The translations under genes were made by a program, and so were the position numbers. From an uncultured Afifella sp. (GTDB taxonomy: Bacteria > Pseudomonadota > Alphaproteobacteria > Rhizobiales > Afifellaceae), in assembly GCA_947259045.1 (NCBI GenBank), contig CAMYKZ010000021.1, positions 1 to 43,866 of the forward strand: a stretch of 43,866 nucleotides of DNA, given 5' to 3'. The notes beneath the pieces were generated by a model, which made no database searches, was not told where the DNA came from, and worked only from the letters and a program-made list of their open reading frames with translations. Positions within the stretch are counted from its first letter, which is position 1; every line of letters starts with the position of its first letter. Positions 36,245-43,866 of this stretch are shown here, in pieces.

Positions 36245-36742
36245 ATGTCGAGAACCAAGCTGACTTCAAAAACACATCCTGGAGCCGCTGCCGGTCTGCT
36301 GGTCGCCTTATCGCTCGGTCTGGCGCCAGGCGTTGCACACGCCGGTGACACAGCGCCGCCGCGCCTTGGTGCGCCGGTTGCCAATGCGGTTTATTCCGGC
36401 TTGCCGCATGCCGGCGCAGCCGGACCGGCGGTGGATACGGCGCTGCTTGTGCAGGTCAAGTCGAGGGGCCGCTCCGGAGGCAGGGGAAACCGCCTACGGT
36501 CCCGCCGTGGCGGCAAATCCGCCTTCGGCAGACACGGCAGAAACCGCATCGGCCGGCATTACCGCAGCGACCGCAAATATCGTGCCCATTCAAGGTACAG
36601 ATATCACAAGCGGCGGAATTTCAGGCCCTTCCGCTTCCCGGGCCGCTTCCGCGGCCGCGTCGAAGAATGTTACACCGGCCGGCTGATTTATCCGGACCGG
36701 TACGCCTGCGGCCATCCTTACGACTATCATTTTCGCAAATAG
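36245..36742 (+). CDS. secreted Arg/Gly/Tyr-rich basic protein, unknown function
   Basis: I do not recognise a family. The 165-residue product starts at an ATG at 36245 with GGGAGAG upstream. A signal peptide (GAAAGLLVALSLGLAPGVAHA) is followed by a neutral Ala/Pro/Gly segment, then a strongly basic stretch (about 80-145) with many Arg, Gly, Tyr and His residues. The C-terminus has two cysteines (ECYTGRLIYPDRYACGHP) that could form a disulfide, and ends YDYHFRK. Net charge is very positive, so binding to the cell envelope, nucleic acid or anionic polymer is possible. Small secreted basic proteins of this general type are common in Rhizobiales. Confidence 0.75.
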   Translation: MSRTKLTSKTHPGAAAGLLVALSLGLAPGVAHAGDTAPPRLGAPVANAVYSGLPHAGAAGPAVDTALLVQVKSRGRSGGRGNRLRSRRGGKSAFGRHGRNRIGRHYRSDRKYRAHSRYRYHKRRNFRPFRFPGRFRGRVEECYTGRLIYPDRYACGHPYDYHFRK

Positions 36743-36809
36743 CCGTTCGCTGTTAAGATCAGGGCCGTCTGCAATCGGCTGGCGGCCCCGTTCATTGGAG
36801 TCCCAATAG

Positions 36810-37247
36810 ATGACCGAAAACCAGTTCACCGCCGGCTATTCGCCAAGCCCGATTGGCAGGAAGATCGGTATCAAGGAGGACATGGCGGTGTTCCTGATCA
36901 ACCCGCCGGCAGGTTATTCAGATGCGTTGGCTGAATATGCGGCCGCCGATATCCGGCTGGCCGATGACGCCAAATCTGTCCCCGCCGAAGCGGATCTCGT
37001 CCATCTGTTCACCGCAGAGCGCGCAATTCTGGCCGATGCTCTTGCCGTGCTGCGCGAAACCATTGCCCAGGACGGCATGATCTGGGCGTCATGGCCGAAA
37101 AAAGCATCGAAGGTGGCCACCGATATCACCGAAGACACCATTCGCGAAGTGGCGCTGCCGCTCGGCCTGGTCGACGTCAAGGTCTGTGCCGTAGACACTA
37201 TCTGGTCGGGCCTTAAACTGGTGATCCGAAAGGAACTGCGCCGCTGA
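36810..37247 (+). CDS. DUF3052 family protein
   Basis: A 145-residue cytosolic protein of unknown function. The family's landmarks are visible: YSPSPIGRKIGIKEDMAVFLINPPAGY, DLVHLFTAERAILADALAVL, MIWASWPKKASKVATDITEDTIREVALPLGLVDVKVCAVD and the final WSGLKLVIRK. The fold resembles a small methyltransferase-like domain lacking an obvious SAM motif, but no activity is known to me. Single gene, converging with the ABC importer. Confidence 0.88.
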   Translation: MTENQFTAGYSPSPIGRKIGIKEDMAVFLINPPAGYSDALAEYAAADIRLADDAKSVPAEADLVHLFTAERAILADALAVLRETIAQDGMIWASWPKKASKVATDITEDTIREVALPLGLVDVKVCAVDTIWSGLKLVIRKELRR

Positions 37248-37252
37248 CCGGT

Positions 37253-38332
37253 TTACGACGGCAGCAGCACCGGGCCCTTGTCGGCAAAGGTCACGGAAAC
37301 ATCGTCGCCCTGCGCGAACGGCTTGCCGTCATCTTCGGCAATGGCGAAGATTTCGCCGGCTTCCGTTTCCACCCGATATTCCAGGTGGCTGCCGACATAG
37401 GTCGCCTTGACGAGATTGCCCTTCAGGCTTTCCGGCTGGCCGGGCGGTAACAGCACAACCCGTTTGGGCCGCACGGCAAGCTTGGCTGCGCCGGCCGGCA
37501 GATTGCGCGCATTCAGCGTCCGCGAGATCGGGCCGATCCGGACCCGGGCCTGTTCGCCGCTGACCGCTTCGATTTCGCAGGCCAGGATATTCGCTTCGCC
37601 GATAAAATCGGCGACGAAGCGGTCTTTCGGCGCATCGTACAGATCGCGCGGCGTGCCTTCCTGGGCGATCACCGCATTGTTCATGACGATGATCCGGTCG
37701 GAGACGGCAAGCGCCTCTTCCTGATCGTGGGTGACATAGACGACCGTCAGGCCGAGACTGGTCTGGATGTCGCGGATATCCTCGCGCACCTTGCGGCGCA
37801 GTTTGGCGTCGAGGTTTGACAGCGGCTCGTCGAACAACAGCACCTGGGGTTCCAGCACCAGCGCCCGGGCAACCGCCACCCGCTGCTGTTGGCCGCCGGA
37901 CAGTTCGCTCGGTAGCCGGTCGCCATAACCGGCGAGGCCGACAAGCGCCAGACCTTCCTCCATGCGGTCCCTGACCTCCGCCTTCGGCAGTTTCGAGACC
38001 GTCAGGCCGTAACCGACATTTTCCGCAACGCTCATATGCGGAAACAGCGCATAGGACTGGAACACCATGGAGACATCGCGGTCGGTGGCCGGAAGCAGGG
38101 TGACATCCTGCTCGCCGATCAGGATCCGTCCGCCGGTCGCCATCTCCAGTCCGGCAATCATTCTGAGCGTTGTCGTCTTGCCGCAGCCGGACGGCCCGAG
38201 CAGGGTCACCAGATTTCCGGTTTCCACATGCAGGGAAACAGCGTCGACCGCGGTTACGCTGCCGCCATAGACCTTGGTCACGTTTTCGAACGTGACCGAT
38301 GCGGCATTGCTGTGAAAGGTGCTCGTTTCCAT
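37253..38332 (-). CDS. ABC importer ATP-binding protein (AfuC/FbpC-like)
   Basis: The 359-residue ATPase of the three-gene importer. Walker A is LLGPSGCGKTTTLRMIAG, the signature [15 protein letters not shown], Walker B VLLFDEPLSNLDAKLR and the switch His is in VYVTHDQEEALAVSD. A C-terminal TOBE-type domain (about 245-355) follows, as in the FbpC/PotA/MalK-like importers. It begins directly after the permease stop (no gap) and converges with the DUF3052 gene. Iron transport is the usual label for this family; the binding protein argues for another substrate. Confidence 0.92.
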   Translation of the reverse strand: METSTFHSNAASVTFENVTKVYGGSVTAVDAVSLHVETGNLVTLLGPSGCGKTTTLRMIAGLEMATGGRILIGEQDVTLLPATDRDVSMVFQSYALFPHMSVAENVGYGLTVSKLPKAEVRDRMEEGLALVGLAGYGDRLPSELSGGQQQRVAVARALVLEPQVLLFDEPLSNLDAKLRRKVREDIRDIQTSLGLTVVYVTHDQEEALAVSDRIIVMNNAVIAQEGTPRDLYDAPKDRFVADFIGEANILACEIEAVSGEQARVRIGPISRTLNARNLPAGAAKLAVRPKRVVLLPPGQPESLKGNLVKATYVGSHLEYRVETEAGEIFAIAEDDGKPFAQGDDVSVTFADKGPVLLPS

Positions 38333-40558
38333 CTATCCGCCTGCTGCCATAAGTGTCTGTGCTTTTTCGTTTCGCCGCCCGAGCCGGCGCTCGCCGACAA
38401 GCAGTTGCAGCAGCGCGATCGCCGCCAGCATGACGAAGATCAGCACCGTGGAATAGGCGATCGCCAGCCCGTAATCGTTATTTTCCACGCGGCCGATAAT
38501 ATAGCTGGTGGCCATGTCGTACTCTGCGCTGACCAGGAAGATCACCGCGCTGATCGCCGTCATGGCGCGGACGAAAGAATAAACCAGGGCGGCCAGAATA
38601 GCCGGACGCAGCAGCGGCAGAACGACCTTGCGGTAGGTGATCCAGCTGTTGGCGCCGAGGGTCAGCGAGGCCTCATCAAGGCTCTTGTCCAGTTGGGCCA
38701 TGGAAGCGACACCGGCGCGCACGCCGACCGGCATGTTGCGGAAGATGAAACTGATCACGAGGATGGCGCCGGTGCCGGTCAGTTCCAGCGGCGGCACATT
38801 GAAGGCAACAATATAACTGACGCCGATCACCGTGCCGGGAATGGCGAAGCTCAGCATGGTGCCGAATTCGAAGGCGTTCTTGCCGGCAAAATTCTGCCGC
38901 ACCAGGAGATAGGCCGTGACCAGCCCGAGGGCCGCCGTCAGCGGCGCGGAAACAGCGGCAATCTGGATCGTCGTCCAGAACGAGTTCCAGGCGGCACCGG
39001 ACCAGTGAAGCCCGTGTTCCGTCCAGCCGACGGAGAATGCGTTGGCATAATGTTTCAGCGTCGGCGTGTGGTTGAGCCCCCAGGATTCCACGAACCCGCC
39101 GAACAGGATCATCAGATAGACGATGATGGTCAGAACCGACCATGTCGCGGTTGTGGCATAAACGGGATATTTGAGCCGCTTCGGCAATTGCGCATGCATG
39201 CCGCTATCGCCCTTGCCGGCGACCGTGGCGTAGGACTTGCGGCCGAGCCACCGGCGCTGGGCGTAGAATGCGCCAAGCGTGAAACCGAGCAGCACAAGCG
39301 CCAGAACCGCCGCCAGCCCCTGATCGTTCTGGGCGCCGACAATGGCGAAGAATATCTCCGTCGACAGCACGTCGAAATTGCCGCCGAGCACCAGCGGGTT
39401 GCCGAAATCGGCCATGCTTTCGATGAAGCCGAGCAGGAATGCATTGGCAAGCCCCGGCCGCATCAGCGGCAGCGAGACGGTGCGGAATGTTGTCCAGGCG
39501 TCGGCGCGAAGCGTCTGCGCGGCCTCTTCCATCGACGGGCTGACGCCTTCCACCACGCCGATCAGCACCAGAAAGGCGATCGGCGTGAACGACAGGAGCT
39601 GCGCCAGCAAGACGCCGGGAAGGCCGTAGATCCAGCGCGTCGGCGCAATACCGAACAGTTCGGCGATAAACTGCGTTACCGTGCCGGACAGGCCGAACAG
39701 AAGGATGATCGCCAGACCGATGACAAACGGCGGCGTGATGATCGGCAGCACGGTCAGCGCCTTGAACGCCCTGCCGTGCTGCAGCCCGGACCGGGTGACG
39801 ACCAGCGCGAAGGCCAGCCCCAGAATTGTCGTCAGAACGCCGACAAGGATGGCCAGAAACAGCGAGTTCCAGGCCGCTCCACAGCCAACATTGGCGCTCA
39901 GGCAACCCAGACCCCAGATCTTTTCCGATGTGATCTTTTCCGCAAACACGCTGAACGAATAGACACCTTCATCTGTTCTCAGCGCCGATGACAGCATGCG
40001 CAGGATCGGAAAGAAGATGAATATGCCGACAATGGCGACGACCAGTCCGATGGAACCCACGACAAAGGCATCGCCGTTGACGGCACCGCGAGCGGCAAGT
40101 CCCTGGGTCAGAAAAAACAGAAATGCGGCGGCAACGAACAGCCCGCCATACCCGAGCCCGTACTGGCGGTCGCCGAGCGGGCCGAACCAGGCTTCAAGGC
40201 TCTGAAACTGCCAGCCGCGAATGCCGATCGAAAAGCCCTGCAACATCAGCCAGGCGAGGCCGCCGACGCCCGCCATAATCAGGATGCGGCCGAAGACCGG
40301 GTCTGTCTTCAGCCGGCCCCAGGTGGCCAGTGGCAGCAGGGCAAACGCAAACAGCGGCAGAAGCCAGAGCTTTTCGCCCTGGGCAATCAGAAACAGAGCG
40401 GGCGCGAAATCCGTATCGAGCGGATAACCATCAAGCCACTCGAAACTGAAAAAGCCGTCTTCCAGCGTATACCACGGAACCACCAGAAGACTGGTCCAGA
40501 GGACAGCAAGCCAGAGGGTGACGGTCCGGTCGAGACCGGACCTGTCCGTTTGTGTCAT
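38333..40558 (-). CDS. ABC importer permease, fused two-domain (FbpB/AfuB-like)
   Basis: A 741-residue inner-membrane permease in which two permease units are fused, so one polypeptide supplies both halves of the channel. Each half has a coupling loop: SMEEAAQTLRADAWTTFRTVSLPLMRPG and LDEASLTLGANSWITYRKVVLPLLRPA, with several hydrophobic segments in each. Extra N-terminal helices (about 14-150) precede the first unit. I use the ATG at 40558, with AGGA four bases upstream, not the GTG one codon earlier. Neighbour spacing is close on both sides. Confidence 0.92.
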   Translation of the reverse strand: MTQTDRSGLDRTVTLWLAVLWTSLLVVPWYTLEDGFFSFEWLDGYPLDTDFAPALFLIAQGEKLWLLPLFAFALLPLATWGRLKTDPVFGRILIMAGVGGLAWLMLQGFSIGIRGWQFQSLEAWFGPLGDRQYGLGYGGLFVAAAFLFFLTQGLAARGAVNGDAFVVGSIGLVVAIVGIFIFFPILRMLSSALRTDEGVYSFSVFAEKITSEKIWGLGCLSANVGCGAAWNSLFLAILVGVLTTILGLAFALVVTRSGLQHGRAFKALTVLPIITPPFVIGLAIILLFGLSGTVTQFIAELFGIAPTRWIYGLPGVLLAQLLSFTPIAFLVLIGVVEGVSPSMEEAAQTLRADAWTTFRTVSLPLMRPGLANAFLLGFIESMADFGNPLVLGGNFDVLSTEIFFAIVGAQNDQGLAAVLALVLLGFTLGAFYAQRRWLGRKSYATVAGKGDSGMHAQLPKRLKYPVYATTATWSVLTIIVYLMILFGGFVESWGLNHTPTLKHYANAFSVGWTEHGLHWSGAAWNSFWTTIQIAAVSAPLTAALGLVTAYLLVRQNFAGKNAFEFGTMLSFAIPGTVIGVSYIVAFNVPPLELTGTGAILVISFIFRNMPVGVRAGVASMAQLDKSLDEASLTLGANSWITYRKVVLPLLRPAILAALVYSFVRAMTAISAVIFLVSAEYDMATSYIIGRVENNDYGLAIAYSTVLIFVMLAAIALLQLLVGERRLGRRNEKAQTLMAAGG

Positions 40559-40564
40559 CACGTC

Positions 40565-41590
40565 CTATTGCGGCAGTGACTTGACTTCATCATCCCACTT
40601 TTTCAACAGCCGCTTGCGCTCGTCGGACGAGCCGTATGTCTTGAAGTCGTAATCGATCAGCTTGATGCTGGCCAGATCCGGCGCCTTGGGCGATGTCTTG
40701 GCGCCCTGGTTGGAGGGAACCTGAAAGGCTTTCACTTCAAGCGCTCGCGACTGCACATCGGCGCTGAGCGCCCAGTCGTAGAACTTCTTCGCGCTTTCGG
40801 GATTGCGGCCATCCTTGATGATGCTCATCGAACCGATTTCGTAGCCGGTTCCCTCGCATGGTGCGACGACCTTGATCGGGAAGCCGGAAACAGCCTGTTT
40901 CACCGCATCGTGCATGAAGACGATACCGATCGTGTTTTCGCCGCGGGCGGCGGCCTTGATCGGGGCGGAGCCGGATTTGGTATACTGGTTGATGTTCTTG
41001 TGCAGGCCTTTCATGAACTCAAAGCCTTCGTCCTCGCCAAACAGCTGAACGATGGTGGCCAATGTCGTGTAGGCGGTGCCGGATGAATTCGGGTTGGCCA
41101 TCTGCACATGGCCTTTATATTCCGGCTTCAGAAGATCTTTCCAGCAAGCCGGGACCGGCAGATTGTTGGCTTTCAGAATGTCTTCGTTGTAACCATATCC
41201 GAGCGCGCCTGAATAGATGCCGATCGTCTTGTTGCCGGCCGATTCAGCCTGGCTGATCGCCCAGCCGTTCAACTCGCCGCGCATGCCGGATTCGTATGGC
41301 TCCGTCAGGCCCTCTTCGGCAGCCTGCAGATGCGGGTCGCCGGTACCGCCCCACCACACATCGCCCTTCGGATTGCTGGCTTCGGCCTTGATCTGGGCAA
41401 AGGTTTCGCCGGAGCTTTTGCGGGTCATGCTGACCTTGATGCCGGTCGCCTCCTCAAAGCCGGTCGCCATCACCTGGCACCAATCTTCCTGGGCACTGCA
41501 ATAAAGCGTCAGTTTGTCTGCCGCCGCGGCCTGGCCTGCGAACAGAGCCGAAAGCGCCAGTCCGGCGAGGAATGTTTTATTCTTGATCAT
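40565..41590 (-). CDS. ABC importer substrate-binding protein, AfuA-like (organic phosphate rather than iron)
   Basis: A 341-residue periplasmic binding protein with signal peptide KTFLAGLALSALFAGQAAA. It belongs to the class annotated as Fe(III)-binding (FbpA/AfuA): LTLYCSAQEDWCQVMATGFEEATGIKVSM and the DVWWGGTGDPHLQAAEEG segment. Where ferric-binding FbpA has an adjacent tyrosine pair after the GxIAIGxxN-type strand, this protein has IGIVFMHDAV (His227-Asp228), followed by CEGTGYEIGSMSII (Glu251). As I recall, AfuA of Actinobacillus, which binds hexose phosphates, uses His, Asp and Glu at corresponding spacing. The ligand is therefore probably a phosphorylated compound. ATG at 41590 follows GGGAGAA. 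Confidence 0.88.
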   Translation of the reverse strand: MIKNKTFLAGLALSALFAGQAAAADKLTLYCSAQEDWCQVMATGFEEATGIKVSMTRKSSGETFAQIKAEASNPKGDVWWGGTGDPHLQAAEEGLTEPYESGMRGELNGWAISQAESAGNKTIGIYSGALGYGYNEDILKANNLPVPACWKDLLKPEYKGHVQMANPNSSGTAYTTLATIVQLFGEDEGFEFMKGLHKNINQYTKSGSAPIKAAARGENTIGIVFMHDAVKQAVSGFPIKVVAPCEGTGYEIGSMSIIKDGRNPESAKKFYDWALSADVQSRALEVKAFQVPSNQGAKTSPKAPDLASIKLIDYDFKTYGSSDERKRLLKKWDDEVKSLPQ

Positions 41591-41648
41591 TAAATTCTCC
41601 CTGATTGAAGCCGCGTCTGATGCGCGCCTTTCGCCAAGCGTGGATCAG

Positions 41649-41677
41649 ATGTCATCAAAATGCAATAATGCTGTCGC
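41649..41677 (+). promoter_or_regulatory. degenerate Pho box, three units, 11-base period
   Basis: ATGTCAT (41649-41655), ATGCAAT (41660-41666) and CTGTCGC (41671-41677) are spaced exactly 11 bases apart, as PhoB half-sites are. Matches to CTGTCAT are 6, 4 and 5 of 7. The end lies 90 bases before the CpdB-like start, comparable with the 83 bases between the real Pho box and pstS. Weaker than the pstS site. Confidence 0.5.
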
Positions 41678-41766
41678 AATCGAAAATCTGCCCGACTGGA
41701 AATCTGCCGCAAATCCGACGCGGCAGGGTCGTATCGCAGTCTGGCTCGACAATCGGAGGAAATCCC

Positions 41767-43746
41767 ATGCGCTCAGAATTTGATCCCCGCCTAACCCGCC
41801 GCGACCTGTTGCTGGGCGCAAGCGCCACCGGGGCGCTGGCGGCGTTGCACCCGTTTTCAGCCTTTGCGTCGCAGAACCAGGCGCATCTCAGACTGATGGA
41901 AACCACCGATCTGCATGTGCATGTCTATCCCTACGATTATTACGCCGACAAGCCGGTCGACACGGTCGGCCTGGCCCGCACCGCATCGATCATCAAGGAT
42001 ATCCGCTCCGAAGCCGTGAACGCCATTCTGATCGACAATGGCGATTTTCTGCAGGGCAATCCGATGGGCGATTACATCGCTTACGAACGCGGCATGAAAG
42101 AGGGCGACATGCATCCGGTGATCGCCGCCATGAACACGCTCGACTTCGCCGTCACGACCGCCGGCAACCACGAATTCAACTACGGTCTCGACTTTCTGAT
42201 GAAGACGGCAGCCGGCGCCGGATTTCCGCTGGTCTGCGCCAATGTGATCAAGGGAACGCTCGGGGCAGCGCCACGCGACGACGACCTGCTGTTCAAACCC
42301 TATGTGATCCTCGACCGGATGGTCCAGGACGGAGCCGGCAACAATCACCCGATCCGCATCGGCTTCATCGGTTTCGTTCCGCCGCAGATCGTCAACTGGG
42401 ACCGCCGCCATCTGGAAGGCAAGGCGGTGACCCGCGACATTGTCGAGGCGGCAAAAGCCTGGGTGCCGGAAATCAAGGAGGCCGGGGCCGATATCATCGT
42501 CGCTCTGTCCCATTCCGGCATCGGTTCCGCCGATCATAGCGACGGTATGGAAAACGCATCGGTGCCGCTGGCCATGGTGGACGGCATTGACGCGCTGATG
42601 ACCGGGCACAGCCATCTGGTGTTTCCGGGCGAAAAATTTGCCGGATTTGCCGCCGTCGATGCCGAACTTGGCACGATCCACGGCAAACCGGCCGCGATGG
42701 GCGGTTTCTGGGGTTCGCATCTCGGGCTGGTGGATCTGCTTCTGGAGCGCGACGGCAATGAATGGCGCATTGCCGGCCATACCAGCGAGGCGCGCGGCAT
42801 CTACAGGCGCGACGGCCGCAAGTCCATTGCGCTGGTGGAAAGCCAGCAGGCCGTGCTCGACAGCGTCAAGGCGGAACATGAGGCGACGCTTGCCTATGTC
42901 CGCCGCGCAGTCGGCAAGACATCGGCGCCGCTGCATTCCTATTTCGCGCTGGTTGCCGACGATCCGTCCGTGCAGATCGTCAGCCAGGCGCAGACCTGGT
43001 ACATCACCGACATGATGAAGGGAACGGAATGGGAGGGGCTGCCTGTGCTCTCCGCCGCCGCGCCGTTCAAGGCCGGCGGCCGCGGCGGGCCGGATTATTA
43101 TACCGACGTCAAGCCGGGCGATATCGCCATCAAGAACGTCTCCGACCTCTATCTTTATCCCAACACGGTGCGGGCGGTGGCGATCAACGGCGCCCAGGTC
43201 CGCGAATGGCTGGAAATGTCAGCCGGCATCTTCAACCAGGTCGAAGCCGGCAAGGCCGACCAGCCGCTGATCAACAATTCCTTCCCGTCCTACAATTTCG
43301 ATGTGATCGACGGCGTGACCTATCGCATCGACCTGACCCAACCGCCGAAATATGACCCCAAGGGCGAATTGATCAATGCCGACAGCCGCCGCATCGTCGA
43401 TCTCAGGTTCAACGGCGAGCCGGTTGATCCGGATCAGAAATTTGTCGTCGCGACGAACAATTACCGCGCCAGCGGCGGCGGCAATTTTCCGGCCATCAAC
43501 GACGATGTTGTGATCTTCGTCGGCCCCGATACCAACCGCGACGTGATCGTCCGCTACATTGTCGACAAGGGCACGATCAATCCGTCGGCCGACGCCAACT
43601 GGAGTTTTCAGCCGGCAGACGGTGCAACGGTGCTGTTTGAAACCGGCCCGGCAGGCGAAGCCCATGCCGGCAGCGTCAAAGGCGTTGCGATCGAACCGGC
43701 CGGCGAGGGCGCAGAGGGTTTTGCCAGGTACCGGATCAGGCTGTAG
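41767..43746 (+). CDS. cpdB: 2',3'-cyclic-nucleotide 2'-phosphodiesterase/3'-nucleotidase (CpdB-like)
   Basis: A periplasmic metallophosphoesterase releasing phosphate and nucleosides from cyclic and 3'-nucleotides. From the ATG at 41767, with GGAGGA upstream, it has 659 residues. A Tat-type signal (LTRRDLLLGASATGALAALHPFSAFA) precedes the catalytic domain with METTDLHVHV, LIDNGDFLQGNPMGDY, TTAGNHEFNYG, SHSGIG and MTGHSHLVFPG, all metal-ligand motifs. The C-terminal nucleotidase domain has NLYLYPNTVRAV-type region (SDLYLYPNTVRAVAING), FNFDVIDG-type (YNFDVIDGVTYRID) and NNYRASGGGNFP. The Tat signal fits folding with metals in the cytoplasm. Divergent from the ABC importer. Confidence 0.93.
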   Translation: MRSEFDPRLTRRDLLLGASATGALAALHPFSAFASQNQAHLRLMETTDLHVHVYPYDYYADKPVDTVGLARTASIIKDIRSEAVNAILIDNGDFLQGNPMGDYIAYERGMKEGDMHPVIAAMNTLDFAVTTAGNHEFNYGLDFLMKTAAGAGFPLVCANVIKGTLGAAPRDDDLLFKPYVILDRMVQDGAGNNHPIRIGFIGFVPPQIVNWDRRHLEGKAVTRDIVEAAKAWVPEIKEAGADIIVALSHSGIGSADHSDGMENASVPLAMVDGIDALMTGHSHLVFPGEKFAGFAAVDAELGTIHGKPAAMGGFWGSHLGLVDLLLERDGNEWRIAGHTSEARGIYRRDGRKSIALVESQQAVLDSVKAEHEATLAYVRRAVGKTSAPLHSYFALVADDPSVQIVSQAQTWYITDMMKGTEWEGLPVLSAAAPFKAGGRGGPDYYTDVKPGDIAIKNVSDLYLYPNTVRAVAINGAQVREWLEMSAGIFNQVEAGKADQPLINNSFPSYNFDVIDGVTYRIDLTQPPKYDPKGELINADSRRIVDLRFNGEPVDPDQKFVVATNNYRASGGGNFPAINDDVVIFVGPDTNRDVIVRYIVDKGTINPSADANWSFQPADGATVLFETGPAGEAHAGSVKGVAIEPAGEGAEGFARYRIRL

Positions 43747-43772
43747 GCAATGTTCCTGCCAGGCGACCGCGT

Positions 43773-43866
43773 TCAGCCGGGCTGGTCCTTCGTCAGGGCG
43801 TGCTGGTCGAGCAGGTAGCGTTCGAACAGCGGCAGGCTGGCGCCGCCGACGGCGCGGGCGCGGGAG
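43773..43866 (-). CDS. unidentified gene, C-terminal 30 codons only
   Basis: On the minus strand, an open frame enters from the window edge and ends with TGA at 43773-43775 after RAVGGASLPLFERYLLDQ and HALTKDQPG. The GC-rich third positions and absence of stops suggest coding sequence, but 30 residues are too few to name a family. Confidence 0.45.
   Translation of the reverse strand, partial: SRARAVGGASLPLFERYLLDQHALTKDQPG

Noticed and set aside
38036-39991. A 651-codon plus-strand frame opposite the ABC permease
   Set aside because: Composition is Arg/Gln/His-rich as expected for the antisense of a membrane protein gene in GC-rich DNA, and the opposite strand has clear permease motifs.

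Overview
The window is GC-rich chromosomal DNA from an alphaproteobacterium, most likely a member of the Hyphomicrobiales (Rhizobiales). The evidence is a GcrA cell-cycle regulator with clustered GANTC (CcrM) sites in its promoter, a CtrA-type box, a phoR-pstSCAB-phoU-phoB cluster of the alphaproteobacterial type, a CysD/CysNC sulfate-activation pair and TRAP and ABC uptake clusters. I see no rRNA, tRNA, CRISPR array, insertion sequence or prophage. Genus cannot be set from the sequence alone.

Layout. 1-836: 5' part of a secreted FecR-domain protein (minus), with a CtrA box upstream. 1021-2839: folate operon folP-folB-folK (minus). 2962-5786: sulfate activation cysD-cysNC (plus). 5796-6644: PPK2 polyphosphate kinase (minus). 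6739-14799: phosphate regulon phoR, Pho box, pstS-pstC-pstA-pstB-phoU-phoB (plus). PstA is unusually large and carries a predicted periplasmic coiled coil. 14884-15384: gcrA (minus), facing a 541-base regulatory gap. 15926-19141: argD-argF-hslO (plus). 19210-24119: RND efflux adaptor and permease (plus). 24123-26013: apaG and trkH (minus). 26260-27597: an amidase (plus). 27668-28042: a VOC protein (minus).

28188-35870 looks like a catabolic island: a MECR-like enoyl reductase, a GntR/FCD regulator, a truncated FAH-type hydratase relic, an amidase, a DctPQM TRAP transporter and an Asp/Glu-racemase-superfamily enzyme whose active site resembles arylmalonate decarboxylase. A TGATATATCA palindrome in front of the operon, and a near copy in front of the GntR gene, are good operator candidates.

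36245-37247: a small secreted Arg/Gly-rich protein and a DUF3052 protein. 37253-41590: a three-gene ABC importer (minus) of the family usually labelled ferric iron. Its binding protein lacks the iron-binding tyrosine pair and looks like the AfuA sugar-phosphate type. 41767-43746: a divergent Tat-exported CpdB-like cyclic-nucleotide phosphodiesterase/3'-nucleotidase. A degenerate three-repeat Pho box lies between them. The best candidate for a little-described system is therefore a phosphate-starvation-controlled module that hydrolyses periplasmic nucleotides and imports an organic phosphate. The window ends in the 3' end of an unidentified minus-strand gene.
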